Assembly (NCBI GenBank): GCA_000310025.1
Contig: FN649737.1
Coordinates: 1,619,441 to 1,683,440 of the forward strand
Source of the DNA: Ectocarpus siliculosus
Lineage: Eukaryota; Sar; Phaeophyceae; Ectocarpales; Ectocarpaceae
Length of the DNA stretch: 64,000 bases
Reading direction: 5' to 3'
Below are positions 23,714-36,922 of this stretch, in pieces. Numbering within the stretch: position 1 is the first letter of the stretch; each line of letters begins with the position of its first letter. Made by a program: the position numbers and the translations under genes. Under the pieces are notes generated by a model. It made no database searches and was not told where the DNA came from. It was given only the letters and a program-made list of their open reading frames with translations.

Positions 23714-25989
23714 GGTGGAGAGGCATCCGTCGGGAGGAAGTGGAAACTTGCTTTCGAGCGGATAATCACTGCGAGCGAGCGAGAGATGATGAAGGAAGAG
23801 AGCGGAGAGGCGGTAGGATCTCCCAATATTCGAAGATTGCCCCGAATGGTAACATATTACACACGGAACCGGAGCGAGGTGTAAGCGCTGGCTGGGTGGA
23901 ATCGCTGCATTGCCGAGTAGTGCTACACACGTGCGATGATCACTGTGTGGAGCCAAGCATCCAGTTGGCAAGCATTCCTTGTATCGAGCCTCATCCTTCC
24001 CTCGACACCATTCGTCAACCATGCCCACCAACTTCCCAGCAGGAGTAGCAGCAGGAGCTGTGCGATGAACAGACGTCGCCCGTCGCCCACAACGGCAATA
24101 CCTCGCCCGTTGCCATCCCTTGCTACTGCTGATGCCGACGTAAATGCAGCCGGGCAGCAGTCGGCGGTGGATGAGCTTTGGTGGGAGGAGGGGGGTGCGG
24201 TGCAGTCGCTGGAGATCGCTTGCAGGTTGGTGTCGTATGTTCAAGAGTGGTAAAATGTTGAACAATCGACTGCTATGTTCTAGGATCGATGCATGTTCGG
24301 TGCAGGTCGCGGATGTCTTCACAATGTGTGTGGCGCTACAGCAGTAGACTATATCCTGTAGGCGGGAATATATTTTTCAAGAGCTTGTGGCGTGCAACAA
24401 GGGGGGGGGGGCTACCTTATCCATACCACCCTGGATTCAACGCACTGCTGTATGGATGAGCAGTGTAGGTGCGGGCAACGCGCATACCGTGGGCGACATA
24501 AGATACCACACCCCCTTCTTCTGACTTTCGAAGCCTGAGTGGCGGTTCCGAAAAAAGCCGCGTAGGAATCGTCTCGTCGAGAGCTTCCGAAAACGTATCG
24601 TTTGAGTTGTACATCCCTCTTCGTCGTGGAGTAATGGAGCTGTGAAAATCGATGTAGGGGGTGTGGCATTTTATGCGGCCTACGATACAAGATCATATGT
24701 GTGGAGCTGGTCACCGGGCTATGACACGTGGTACAAGGTTCCCTTGCGGGAGGTAGGTGATTTGCCTCCCGGGGGCGACGCAAGAGGACATGGCCAATCA
24801 GTGCCATCGCGGTGGCATGGTTGGTCGTCATAACGTTCGGTAGTGCCGGCTTGCGTGCAACATGCATATGTAGTAAAAATTTGCCTGGAATTTGCATCAT
24901 ATGTGCGGGGTATTTTGTTTTCTCCCGCCGTGACTTCCCTTGTGCGCGAGTGAATGGTTTTGGCTAGCGGTTTGCTGCAGGTCCTACTGCTGTGATTCGC
25001 TGCGTTTGGTCACTTTCTCTTTTTGTGTGATCGTGTTTCCCATGGTCTGTGAGACTTTTTCACGCATACACCAACAACAACGGATCAAAGAGACGCTCAA
25101 CGTGCCCCAGAACAGCAGTCAGATAGATGTAGACTGCTACCGTACCAAACTTCTCTATTTGACTTTCTCGATTTTTCTGAATTGAAATGTACAAATTTTC
25201 CCCTGCCAGAGTTGTGCAAGAGGACTTCTGTGCCGTGTGGTGTGTTCCCATGAGCATCAAGAGTCTCGATCCCCGCCGTTGGTACGCATGCGCCAGTTGC
25301 CGTGTGGTGATTGTGTGCACAACAATCACATCAGCAGGTGTGTGGGCGTGTGGGCGCGTGGCGCGTGGCGCATGGCACGGGGTAAAAGAAAAGTTCTGTT
25401 TTCAGTTTTTGTGCCGTTCGATGAGGCTTTTATGGTTCGGATTCCCAACCCCTGAAAAAAGAGCCAGTCCCAGCGACTTTAGGCGGCCCTAACGCGCACC
25501 ACCGGTGTCTCGCAAGCCCCACACGTAACGGGTAATGTACCGACGGGTCCTCTGCGTGCCATGCAGAAGAAAGTGCGAGAAAAAACGCCGTCCCAGCGGA
25601 GAAAAACGACTGCGAAGAGTAAAAAAGTGGAAATCCTACATGTGCATACTCTGGTGATGTTATACAATTCGGCATGCGTACTCTTCCACCACGGTTTGAG
25701 AAGTATGCCATCCCCTGCATCGCGCCGTCTTGTACGGGTGTGTACGACTCTCGAGAGCAGGACTATACGTGTCGCTGTTGAAGGCTGTAAAGTGGGGGCT
25801 GTCTGTGTGCCGGTAAGTGCCCAGAGATTTGACGGCACAGCTGCATACCGGACACCGCCGGCACTACTCAAAGAAATGAAGCACCGGCACTAGTGAGCCG
25901 GCACCCCACACTGACCTCCATTCTGCGGAACCGCCGATCCCTTCTGAAGCAAGTTGCGCATGCACCGACGGTGGCACCTTTGCTGACAG
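23714..25989. promoter_or_regulatory. Divergent intergenic region between the kinase and methyltransferase genes
   Basis: The kinase reads left and the PrmA-like gene reads right, so both promoters and the unresolved 5' exon(s) of the methyltransferase should lie here. One candidate first exon is 25705-25812 (ATGCCATCCCCTGC through the donor GTAAGTGC), encoding a basic, Ser/Arg-rich start like a transit peptide. Its end phase does not match the acceptor at 25990, so it is not joined. A MITE occupies 24487-24685. No TATA box or other element could be assigned. Confidence 0.45.
24487..24685. mobile_element. MITE, TA-flanked family, copy 2
   Basis: TA precedes CCGTGGGCGACATAAGATAC on the left, and TA follows the right end, whose reverse complement begins TCGTAGGCCGCATAAAATGC and continues CACACCCCCT. 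Terminal inverted repeats extend about 55 bp, the whole is about 200 bp, and there is no coding content. The TA duplication fits Tc1/mariner (Stowaway-like) or another TA-inserting DNA transposon as the source of transposase. Confidence 0.75.
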
Positions 25990-28900
25990 GGATGCGAAGG
26001 GGAGCGAGCTTGATCCGTGGTTTCTGAGCGAGCTCCTGATGGACGTGGGTGCGATGTCGGTGTCTGTTGACGATGCGGACCTGGGCACGGGGGCCGAAGT
26101 CCCGCTATTGCACGAGCACACCAACTCGAAGGTGAATGGCGTCCACCACATGCCACGCCCTTTTTCCTCGTCCGCAGGATGTGTCGCTGCAAAGGGAGGC
26201 ACCAACAACAGACCGTGTATAGTACCACGTGTCATGAACAATAAACATCGCGCAAGGGGCGATGTCGGAACTTTTTTTAGATTGGGTCGTGAACTTGTGC
26301 TCCTCTTCGTCTCACTGCTGTACACTGTTAAATATCAGCTTGTTTCGTCACGAGGACAACAGGTAGGCTACAGCAGTAGCAGTTTTCTAAAGTAGAGTTG
26401 TTGTTCCCCAAATTAATGGGTTCTTGGTGTGAATCAGTTTGGTACACACAGCGGCACATGTCCACGATCAACCGACCCACCCACAAGGCACTGTACAGTA
26501 TACTACGTGATGTGGGGTACAGGTGCGGAGAATACATACCATGTGCATACCACTGGTGAACTGGTTAGAACTGGTTCTACTGCCGTTTCACGTCTCGCCT
26601 TGACCGACCGGCTGGCGCGCACTTTTCGCCAGCACCAGTGTGTACGTGTTATTTTGCGCCGTGCCTGCGTCTGCGTGCAATCATAGACAACCGTGTGCTC
26701 GTCGTTAACTACCAGGCATTCGACCCGAGCGTCCCCTTACCGTCAGTCTCCGGGAGGAAAGACATGTGGGGGGGCAGCAGTCGGGTCGTGGCGCTCTTCC
26801 CGAGAGAATGGGACTTAGCCGGAGTCGTGGCTACTGTCGAAGAGGTGAGCCAGGAGTGACTTGTGCCGAAACGAACAACGCTGCGATTGGCCCATACTCT
26901 CACGTTCGTCTCTCACAAAACAAGGAGACGGGAAAAGGGGATGTGGCAACTGGTACATGTGATGGGGAAGCGACACTTTCAAGCAGTTGCATGTGAGATC
27001 CGCCGCTCTCCGTAACCCGTTCGATCCCCACTGTTCCCGAGAGTCGTCGTGATCATCACCGCTTTGGCGTGCATTGGGCGTGCCTTCTTGATCCATCGTC
27101 GTCTACGTGGGACGCTACGCCTGCACACGGTCTACATCGGTTGCTGAACGATTGTCTCGTTTGCATACTGTACTGCAAAGGTGCTGGAGCTGGCCTCTCC
27201 GCTGTCTTTCAAAGTGGATGATGTCGTGGACAAGGATTGGGTTAAGACCGTTCAGGTGAGTGGCCTTGTTGCTTCTCTCTCCCTCTCCCTCCCTCCTTCC
27301 CTCCCTCCCTCCCTCCCTCTCTCTGTTTCCTATCCTTTTGTCTGTCTGTCGTTCTGCCCCTGGCTGCCCGTGAGACTTGTGCTGTTGATACCAGCTTGAC
27401 ACCGTACGCCTTGTGCGAAGTCATTTTTTTAAGACCATCCTGAATCGAACGCGAGTTCCTCACTTAGTTGAGCAGTGACTTTCCTCTCCGGAATACCTCT
27501 GTAGGGTTTCTGTTTTGCCGGGTCCCACCTACCGGTAGTAGGTTAACCGATCATGTGCATACCCGGCTGGGAGTCAACAGAGTCAGAGATATGCGGTAGT
27601 CAAGCCCTTCATCATCTTAACTTGTTTTTACGATGTATGTCGCGGCATGATGTTGCCAAAAAAAGTGGTCTTCGAGAAAAGTACCGGGGCGGGCCTCGGC
27701 ATAGCTGTGGGCTGTAGAAAGAGGGCTTACGCTTGCGTTTGAATTGTTCTTGCCGTGTAGTCCCGACAACCAGCCGTTGCTTGCACGTGCCGTTTCACGT
27801 GCCGTTTCACGTGCCGTTTCATGTACCGTTTCATGTGACGTTTCGCATGCCGCTTATGTCGTCGCAGGAAGGCTGGGACCCCATCGAGGTCGGACGGTTA
27901 CGCATTCGATTTCCGTGGCATACCCCTCTTCCCCCCTCCGAGCTCAAACCTGGCCAGGTGTGTTTGTGATTCACTTGCCCGTGTTGAAGAGTTGAACCTC
28001 ACCATTGCTTGTTCCTGTCGCAGTTTGCGATGTCATGCGGAATGGACGTTCTGTTTCCGTGCATAGCAAAAGGAAACCCTTAGACCGGTACCGAGGGCGG
28101 CGTGCGTAGAAATGCACAGGGACCTGTACGCCCGCAGTGGCGGGCAATTCGATTGAAATCGTTTGGCAGAAACAGCAGCACTGTGTGCTCCCCAGTCAGT
28201 ATGCGCTACAACGGTCAGTCATAGCCTCTACCACGTTTCTACTGCTGTGCGTCGTGCTGGAGTTGTTCTGCGATAGGGCGGGATTATTATTTTTTGCCGT
28301 TTCGCACTCGCGTCCAGCAACGACTGGTTATTTTGGTGTTGTTTTATTCGCTGGGAACTACTTCAGAGGAACATTTTTCTTTCCCTATTTGTTGTAGTGG
28401 TCAGATCCATCGTATTTTTTATTTTCAACCCTTGTATGACCTAGAAAGAAATCGTCAATTGGTTAACAAAACACGTTTCATAATCCGGTGATGATGGTTT
28501 CAACGATTGTAAGAAAAAATCCACCAATCTTTTTTAACACTATTCGCCCGATCGGTCCTCATACTCTTTTCACGGAAAAAGCGGCTCGAAAATCGTACCT
28601 GGTAGGCCTGAAGAGCGGCGAGGGGGAACCAGCCCAGCCGCACCGGCACATGTGTGCGTCTGTATGCCCGTGGGCTTGGTTCGTGTTTCGCTGCTTTCGC
28701 TGTTTGTGGGTTTTTTCTCTCTTTTGAGTTGACGTGATTCTCTGCGCCCTCGTTTGCTGACAGGTGGAGCTAGAGCTAGAGGGAGGGAGGTCCTTCGGGA
28801 CAGGCGAGCATCCGACAACCTCCATGTGCGTGTATACCGGCGTCTCTGGCACAAGCGATTGCTAAACCATAGCAACAGGACGTGCGTGCAAGAGAAATTC

Positions 28901-31587
28901 AGGAATTTCCTAGAAGATGTGACAAAGGCTCGCCTGGGCTCTGGCGCGCGCGTGGTCATTCCACGCGTGTACCCATCCGAATTCCAGAGGAACTCGGCGT
29001 TTCGAGTGAGAGCTAGCGACATCCCATGCGTGCCTCACTCAAACCCAAGCCGCGACAAAAAGCACAGCTAGACCGCACGTACGTCACACAGCTAGACCGG
29101 AGGCGCAGTCGAGCAAGCTACCAACCATAGCAGACAAACGCTTGCCGCTGCACTACTGTGTTTGTACGAAGGTGTAGCGAGCGAGGAAGCGGACTGCGTC
29201 TGCTGTTGCTGTACGGCTGTATGCTCTCACCATTGTCACCAGGTGCTGCACGTGGCTGGAAGACAACGTTGCCGGGCAGCGGGTGTTGGACTACGGTAGC
29301 GGCAGCGGAATATTGGGCCTGGCGGCGCTCTCCTTTGGCGCCGTAGAGGTTCGATACTAAAGCCTCCGTTCCTCGAACCCGTTCTTTTGGACTTGTGTTG
29401 AATGTGCTTTGGATCCTGGTCGACCACTGTGTTCCGTGCTGCAATGACTTGCACTGAGCTTGGGTTCTCTCCAATCTGCTCCTACCCACCTATTTTCTTC
29501 GTTATTCTCCTGTGGTTCACTGCGTGAGGAGCCGCTGTCGGCAGTCAGGCGGGGCGCTATCACGGCCGCTTTCCTTAGGCAGAGCAACAAGGGACGGTGT
29601 CGGGCGCTGATATTTACAATGTTTGCCCTCGTTGTCGAGCCCTACGGCGCACGCCCCCACTAAAGGACGAATGAATGTGCCTCGACCGTAGTCAGTAAAC
29701 CGTGTGACATCCACGACCCATAACCTTCATCTCCTCCAATTTACCCTCTCCTTCTCGTTTTCCCTGTTTCATGTACGACTGCCCAGGCCGTTGGCGTAGA
29801 GCTCGACCTGAGTGCCATCGCCAGTGCTGCGGTAAATGCTGCCAACAACGGCCTCAAAATGGACACGTACTATCCCCAAGAGGTGAGAACCGTTAGCGTT
29901 TAAATATGTAGTGGTTGGGCATGATTGCCGCCCTTCTTGAAGGCGGTCAAGCTTGCCGCGCTCTTGCAAGCGGTTTGTTCTCACGGAGTGGTACAAATAC
30001 AATACTCTCTGTTTTGTAGTAGCCGATCTTGGCCTTCGCGCAAAGTGACACGTACGCAAGGTGTCTCCCCGGGCGCTCAAGCCAATCTCACACGCGCATG
30101 GAGATGGGGTGCCATAAAAGTAGCGCTCTCCGGCCGTGCTGTGTGCGAACGGTTTACGGGGAAGACGTGGCACCCATTTCGAAGCCCAAGTCTTGCCGGG
30201 TGGGATATGTCGGTCGTTGAACGATCACGGCGATGCTCGTGATCGAGTAGTGTTGACTTGCAAGTGGTCGGCCAAGCTCTGCTGGCTGAAGCTTTGAGAT
30301 GGAGGATTCGCCACCGAGCTGTGTCTACCGTATCTTGTCTTCCTTGCGGGGACCGTGTGCATGACGACCACACTTCTCCCTGAGCATTCACATCTCGAAG
30401 ACAGACAGTATTGCTTGCCACCACTCATCAGATCACCAGCGCGCCGGACGCGGGGTGCATTTCTACGTGCATCGTTGACTGAGCCTGCTTGATGATGATG
30501 ACTCCGTCCTCCTGCTCCGCATGGGTAGGTCGGTACCGGTGATGGATTGGACCTTGTCCTGACGAAGCTTGCCGTGTCGGAGAAAGCGACGGAAGAGCCA
30601 TCCGAAGGTAAGAGTACAAAGACGCGTGACCCCTATGGTGGTTGAGTCGGCAGTAGCGTACAGACTATACCTTTGCAGGACATGTGAGTTTCGTCCACGG
30701 CACGTGGAAGTTTTTTCGTTGCAGTTGGGCGTCTGGAGGCGCTCTCGGAACGAAACGGTCTACGTATCTGGCCATGCACGACTTTGTCATCCTTTTGGTG
30801 GCAATCCCCCGCGTTTGTTCGATTTGTCGGAAATCGCTTTGTGCCTAACTGCTATTCTATGTTTCTTCGTCTCAACCGTATGTCTGGATTGTAGACGCGA
30901 TGGAGCCACCGTCGGTGGCGGACGGGTTCCCAATTTCTACCGAAGAGCTTGGAGCGTTTGACGTCACGGTCGCCAACATCCTTGCAGGCCCCATCATCAG
31001 ACTCCAGCCCGTGTTTGCGTATTTGACGCGTCCAGGTTAGCATGTGATGCTTGCGAAATACGTCGAATTTTATGGACGTTCTGGAGAGATCCCACCCACA
31101 CCGCAGTACGGATGGGTTGCCCGGGCGCGTCGTTTGATGACGGCGACGATGCGATTCCTGCGGGGGAAGTCAAAGAATGTTTTTGCTACTGTGGTTGGGC
31201 GCTGCTGCTGACCTCACTCACTGCTGTACCCTCTGAATACTGCGAGCATGTTTCTCACTCAAACGAGCCGATCGCCTTTCGAAGGTTGCCGTATCTTTGC
31301 CCAACGCTTGCGAGAGCAACCGCCTGCCCCACTATGTAAACCCGTGTGTAGCGTCCCTTCGTTTGAGTGCCACTACTGAAGGAATACATGTCACTCGACT
31401 CGTGCTCCTACTGGGGCGTCTGGTGTTGTGGCGATCTTTGGGGGCAGGTGGCAAGCTGGCGCTCTCGGGGGTTCTACAAGAGCAGGCAGGTGCGGTGCTC
31501 TCAGCCTACGCGGAAAGCTTCGACTTGGAAGTGACGGAGAGCATGGGGGGGTGGGTGCTTCTCTCCGGTGTGCGACGCGGAGCCTAG
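25990..31587 (+). CDS. PrmA-type ribosomal protein L11 methyltransferase (5' exon unresolved)
   Basis: SAM-dependent methyltransferase; in bacteria PrmA trimethylates ribosomal protein L11, and animal ETFB-lysine methyltransferase belongs to the same family. Exons: 25990-26131, 26716-26844, 27181-27255, 27868-27957, 28764-28831, 29243-29348, 29787-29882, 30529-30607, 30895-31035, 31448-31587; phases match at every junction and give 354 residues. Landmarks: N-terminal LSELLMDVGAMSVSV, VDKDWVKTVQ, FGTGEHPTT, SAM motif VLDYGSGSG (~182-190), acidic strand end VGVELD, VANILAGP, the C-terminal GGKLALSGVL, then the TAG at 31585-31587. The first beta strand and any transit peptide must lie in an upstream exon. 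Acceptor 30529 is the least certain. In an alga the target is plausibly plastid or mitochondrial L11, but location cannot be shown without the N-terminus. Confidence 0.88.
27285..27325. repeat. TCCC/CTCC microsatellite in the methyltransferase intron
   Basis: Run of CCCT and CCTC units in the intron 27256-27867, just after the donor. It produces spurious Ser/Pro/Leu open frames. Confidence 0.8.
27784..27853. repeat. 12-bp tandem repeat next to a splice acceptor
   Basis: About six units of CACGTGCCGTTT, drifting to CATGTACCGTTT and CATGTGACGTTT, ending 14 bases before the exon that begins at 27868. It occupies the place where a polypyrimidine tract and branch point should be. Each unit contains CACGTG or a close variant. 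Confidence 0.8.
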
Positions 31588-31713
31588 TGTATGAAAAGGC
31601 GTATTTTTTGCTAGACAAGAGTGTGTTGGAAGGGTAGAAGGTACAGGAAGAGGTTGAGCGAGGCGTTCCCACTTAAACTACTGGTTCGTTGGTAAGGGGG
31701 CGGGGAATCGGGG

Positions 31714-32251
31714 TTATCGGATTTGCAAGCGTAACCCAGAAAACTGTACCTTATCAAGTGAGTTGGGGTCATTCGTTGTGATCGCCCCGCTGAACAGCTT
31801 TTGCAGGAAGGTGTTTACATTGTCCATGCGGAACGCGGGGTTCGGTGTTCTGTTGCATGCGTAGGTGCTCCCAAACCCCGCTTGTCGATCGGCGACAGAC
31901 ACAGCAGTGTTATTGCGGGAGAACAGTATGTTCACCTGCGGCTTTTCGGCTCCGTAAGCGGGAAAAGGTCAAAGCGCCTCCCGTGGTTACCACGCCGCCT
32001 CGTAGAGGACAAGGCAATATTGAGAAGAAAATGGGAGATTCGTGTTAACCAGGTGAGCAAGTGGTGGCGGCGTGGACTTGAGCCCGATAGACCTTTCGTT
32101 GACAGGGGGTCATGAATTCACGGTCTCGTCCAAACGGGTTGTCGGTGAGGCTCCGCTTCTTGCCGTCCGGGCGATATCCGCTGAGCATGCTTGCTTGCTG
32201 CTGTTGTCCTTGCTTCTGGTGCGTGTAGATCGGGTCCAAGGACTTCGGCAA
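31714..32251 (-). CDS. Unrecognised minus-strand gene, last exons (partial)
   Basis: Two stretches look coding on the minus strand. 32251 downward (acceptor TTAG at 32252-32255) encodes a Gln-rich piece followed by YRPDGKKRSLTDNPFGRDRE. 31849-31714 (acceptor CAACAG) encodes NPAFRMDNVNTFLQKLF, then an acidic DPNSLDK, ending in a TAA. The donor of the first is unclear; GTTTGG at about 32126 would fit the phase. The stop lies 126 bp from the convergent methyltransferase stop. No family recognised; it may be the 3' part of the gene at 33285-35654. Confidence 0.35.
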
Positions 32252-33284
32252 CTAATAAGTTACGTGAGGTGCAGCATGATTTGACTGTACACATGCAATG
32301 CTAGCGGAATCTTGGCGATGGATGTTCGGGAATGGCTTGCACCATCGCGACAGTGTCTCGGAACCTTTGGGATGGGTGCGTCAACAAAGTGTGCGTGCAA
32401 TGGAACAACTCAGCCGAGGACTATGATATTTCATTGACGCACGATTGGCGGCGCCCTACGCACCTTATGACTGTCACCTCTCCCACAGAAAACTTTTATG
32501 TCCGATCATCAAACTGTGTCAGCTGTTAGGATAAAGCATGCCAAGACCATATGCTATACACACCCTACACTGGAGACAAAAACTAAATGATGGAAACACC
32601 TCTCACGCTGTTGCAACGCTCGCGTCTATTTGAACTCGGACCGTGTCGTTCGTATGGAGCTGCCACTATTCACGACCATCCAGGATGAGTCAATATACCA
32701 ATCTTTTTCGACAGCTGTGCATCCACCTATTTTACAGTGTCACATCTTCCTCCTGTCAATGATAACCCACGAACGGACATGCACAAGACCGTAGACTTAA
32801 CACACGGAGGCTTTTCGACACGGAGGCTTTTCGCTCGAAGTGGATCACGGCCAAAGGATCTGTGCCGTGAACATTTGACGAAAAGATTGCCCTCGCCACA
32901 AGGAAAAATCGGGTTTCGGGCGCGCCCTTCAGACGGTGCTAGATATTCAATGACACACAAGCGCATCATGCATATGTACAAGTTTGATTGCTCATGTCTC
33001 GGGTCAATAATGGAGTGACTCTTTGGCAACCTTCCAGAACCTACTCTACAGTAGTAGAAACAAATCGCTTTTCCAGAAACTAAACCCTAATGACCAGGCC
33101 CACATCAACCAAACTGATTGTAGCTGGAACCATCCTGATTGACTACTCGGCAAACCACCTGATCACGTTGTGTGATGCTCGAACAATACACCCCATTCAT
33201 TCCACATGATTTCGATTTGTAGAGCATCGTTTTTTCATTCACGACCGACAGTATACCATCTGTCCGCTTCATTCATATGCAGCG

Positions 33285-35654
33285 TCACTCTCCCCTCATC
33301 TCATGGTTGGAGTCACCCGGGGTATGGGGGGACGGTTCAGGGGATGCCGGCGCGTTGGGCGGCTTGACGTCGATGCCCTCCTCGGAAGGGTTGTTGTTCA
33401 GCGCCACTTGGATGAGGGTGCAGACATGGAGAAGCTTGAAGAATATGACGGATGAACATGTATCACCCAAGAAAACACGCATATGGTAGCATAAGCAATG
33501 GACGTGAGGGAGGCGAGGGTGGCTATTGGCTGGGGGGTGGCGGGTGATGTTCGACATTCAGTGTTGGACCCGCCGAGAGCATTGTCACGCGGAAATGGAA
33601 GTGCTCTCGTACGCTGTGAAAACCCTGTTGACAGCAAAACGTCTGAAAACGGCTGTGTGTTAGACACTGTTTATTCGCGCTGTTCACGGCACTGGAGTAT
33701 CATATTTGTACCGTCGTAGAAGACGATTAGGTTTCGCCCTTCCCCGCTGCAGCCTGGATTGGTCCACAAGCAGCACCAGGCCTGACCGTCAATCGACGCG
33801 GTTCTTGATAGATTCGACCTTGCTGATATAGTCCCTTACACTGGCTGGTCCATGAGAGAGGTGGCCAGACTATCAGTAACGTTCCGCCTGAACTTTTTGT
33901 TGATACCAGAACGAAACCAAGGTTCAAAGCTCTCGGGTCTACAATGATCTGCGGTCTTAAGCTCGATCCTCGGTGCTTGCTCTTATTGATGCCACAAAAT
34001 TGCTCCCATACTGTATGTGCCAAAGCAGCCTTGGTGTGAACAGCTTCGATCGATGTTAGAGTCGAGAAGTGGACGTGCGTGCCTACCTCGATGACGCTTT
34101 CAGATACAAGCTGGGCCTTGCTTGGCTTGCTGTCTCGCTGCCTGTCACCGGTACCTTCGTGCCAAGTGCCATGGCCACCAGCGCCCCAGGTGTAGCCCCG
34201 TCTGGTTGTGGATATGGTTATTGGCAAGAGCAAAGTGCCCAAGAGGTACGGGCATGAAGAAGTACAGCACTCTTCATAGTGCCAAGTTGTCCCGGTGGAA
34301 GACAAAATAAGCGGCGAGGCTGATGCTCACAATCGGATGGATCATGGGAGTGTTGCGCCTTGGACTAAGATTTCACATGGACGGGTATATCTATTAGAAA
34401 TACACCGACCTGCCCAATTTCACCGGTATTCCGATTTGGCAAGTAGCGGAACAATAAATAGTTGATGGCAGCGGCGTTCCCTCTTGGTTAGTGTTGTCTA
34501 GGAGTGAGCGATAGCGAGCAAAGGAGAGAGCAAGGAAGAAACAATGAAGGAATCAGACTGAAACGGAGCAGCTAACCTGCTCACAGTGGTCGGATCCGCT
34601 CCGTACTGCACACGATCATCACAGGAAAAGTTGTTCACAACACGTCAACGCGACGGGGGAAGGCTCTTCTTCGCGTAAGGCACACGTCGAAAACGAGCCC
34701 TCCCTCCCCTCCCTTCCTCGCTCTCCCTCTTTCTCCCTCGTTTTCTTACCCTCCTACTCACCTACTCACAACCTACCCAAGCCCCCAAGGTTTGGTGTTT
34801 TGGAACAACACGTATTTTCTCTCACGTACGTACGTGTGATCGGAGTCGTCACTACCCTCGGTTTCAAGCCTTCGACGGGCACGCTTGGGCGCCAGGTTGC
34901 CCGACGAGTCCCTTTCAGACAAAAGAAGGCGAGGAAGGGATAGGGTGGGGGAAGAATTCTGTTCACGGTGATCATGACAAACCCTACACCAACAACGCCG
35001 TTCGTAGTTAGTTGTGGATGTGAACGTGAACAAGTGCATGCAGCAAAACCGCAAGAATCTGGACGTTCGGGACTATCTTCCTAGAGTGCCCCGTGCGGAG
35101 GAACATAAAGGCTGACTGAACCACCAGTTTTGTGTGTGTGTCATTTCATATATACTGGAAGCCCGCCTTTACTTCCTGCATGGACTATCTATGAGTTTCG
35201 GACGCACAGGAACAGAAAGGTCACAAGGGGGGGGGGGGGCGAACAACGGAGTTCTTTTTCTGTTGTTTGTTTTGCGACACCGTCTGCGATGCTTACCCAC
35301 ATCTTTGTCGCAAGAACGGTGAGACTGCAACTGCTCTCGCTCACCGAAAACCATTTTTAATCGCCCCGGTGTGCGAGAACTTATTTGGGTATGCACCTTT
35401 CTGGGGTGACTTCACTGCCATGCGCATGCCCATTCATCCCCGCGGAGCTGTCCATGCTACCAACCAGAGTGTCGGAACTTCGAAGGCGCTGTAGATTGGA
35501 GTGCAAACGTGTACATGTCAGTGAGGGCTGCCCGCCAGACAGATTGATACGTGGACTATGAAATAAATGCTTGAGCAATGACTAGACTACAGTACGACAG
35601 TAGGAGCACCTACCCTGCGGTGCCGAACACCCGCGACATGTAGTCCGTCCTCTT
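33285..35654 (-). CDS. Unrecognised minus-strand gene, three phase-linked exons (C-terminal part)
   Basis: Three exons share compatible phases: 35654-35614 (KRTDYMSRVFGTA plus two bases), 34911-34826 (contains a basic cluster KRARRR like a nuclear localisation signal, then ETEGSDDSDH) and 33406-33285 (NNNPSEEG followed by a Pro-rich tail and a TGA). Acceptors have pyrimidine tracts, and the donors are GTAGGT and GTGAGA. The product end looks disordered and charged, as in many nuclear proteins. Upstream exons were not found. A donor GTGACT inside the last exon (~33312) would allow splicing on toward 32251, so the two minus-strand models could be one gene. Confidence 0.45.
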
Positions 35655-36922
35655 CTGCGCACGACGGTATGATGCCCACACGACGACACGATGATACACG
35701 CTGTTTGGACGCACTTACACACCATCGTGTGTACATGTTTTGGAAAGCACAATTCCAAACAACTCCCCAAATGGGCGACGCTGTTGATCGATATTCGTAC
35801 AAACGACACGATGAACACAGAGCTAGCCAAGAGGCTCCACAGCATGCATCAATACTGCTGTCACGCATTGTTGACATTAGAACAATCACCTGCGGCTTGG
35901 TTTTAACTACTTGTTTCGTCGGTCTTCGCTCTCCTGCAGCAAGTTCTCCGCCGATGAGAGAACAGCTCGAGCCCGTTCGCGCGTCGGAAACAACAGCCCT
36001 GCTGAATTGTACAGCAGTCGTCTATGGTATGAAATTCAAAATCTGAGATGCGAGCACAGCAATCCTTGATAGGAGCCGAATACCGAGACCAGTTGAGGAT
36101 ATGGGGTCGTTGCAAATGTACGCACGCTCTTCCCCGTGCTCGCTCGCGTTCTTCTTTGGCTGCCACTGCTGACGATCTGGCGGCTATCCCTCAGGCCTCT
36201 GTCCTCTGTCTGCCGTGCGCTTGTGCTCCTTGATCCGTCTTGCTGGTGTCTAGTGTCCTATTCCGATTGGTGGAGTGCCAAGGTTCTCGAGGGAACGGGT
36301 TCTACTTTTAGTCTGCACCCCCCCCCGGCAATGAGCTATCTTCCCGACACGTCGCCCCCCTACCGCGTGTGCCCGGCTCCACACCACACAACAACAAGTG
36401 CAAGACACGGTACCACACAACAGGCACCACGCCATGGATGAGGTAGTACGGCTCAAATCTAGATTTGTGTCGTCCAGGCCTGGCGAGGATTCATCTACTG
36501 CACCCACGGTGGGTACTTGAATAGACTGCTGTTCCGTGTCGTCAAAGATACAGATACGGGTTGCTGCCGAGGGTAGACAATCAGAGAAAAGATTCAACGC
36601 CCCATTATAGAACCAGCTGCTTGGGATGCACGCCTCCGTCCAGGTATGACTGATGCTAATCATCTTGGTGGGCAGGCTTTGTCGTGAGTCTCCTCTGGTT
36701 CATGTAGTAACCCTTGACAGCAGACGAACTCTTTCCTCAACGGTCGTGCGGAGGAACCTTCCGCGAAGGGAAAAAAAAAAAAAAATGGTGGGTATGATAT
36801 TACCCTCTCCACCCATTGAAGCAACCTTACCTCGTAGCGCAACGGTTCCAACGGCATTTCCCATGTAGTGCTCAGTCGCGCAACTCTCATTTTTATTGCT
36901 GCTGACACATCTCTCTGCACAG
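35655..36922. promoter_or_regulatory. Divergent intergenic region; DZIP1-like first exon not found
   Basis: Between a minus-strand gene and the plus-strand DZIP1-like gene. It should hold promoters and the initiating exon of the latter, whose first recognised exon starts at a clean acceptor (CTCTGCACAG) at 36922. No start codon could be placed with confidence. Two octamers (near 35850 and 36012) and a third near 36519 lie here. Confidence 0.4.

Noticed and set aside
23618-24322. 234-codon minus ORF upstream of the kinase as an N-terminal domain
   Set aside because: Only its last 18 bases before the GTAAGA donor look coding, with a good ATG context; the remainder has no domain and no upstream splice link.
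25705-25812. Transit-peptide-like first exon of the methyltransferase
   Set aside because: It looks attractive with a GTAAGT donor, but its phase does not match the acceptor at 25990, so it was noted and not joined.
33727-34305. 192-codon minus ORF
   Set aside because: No motif or coding-like composition. It lies in the intron between phase-linked exons 33406 and 34826.
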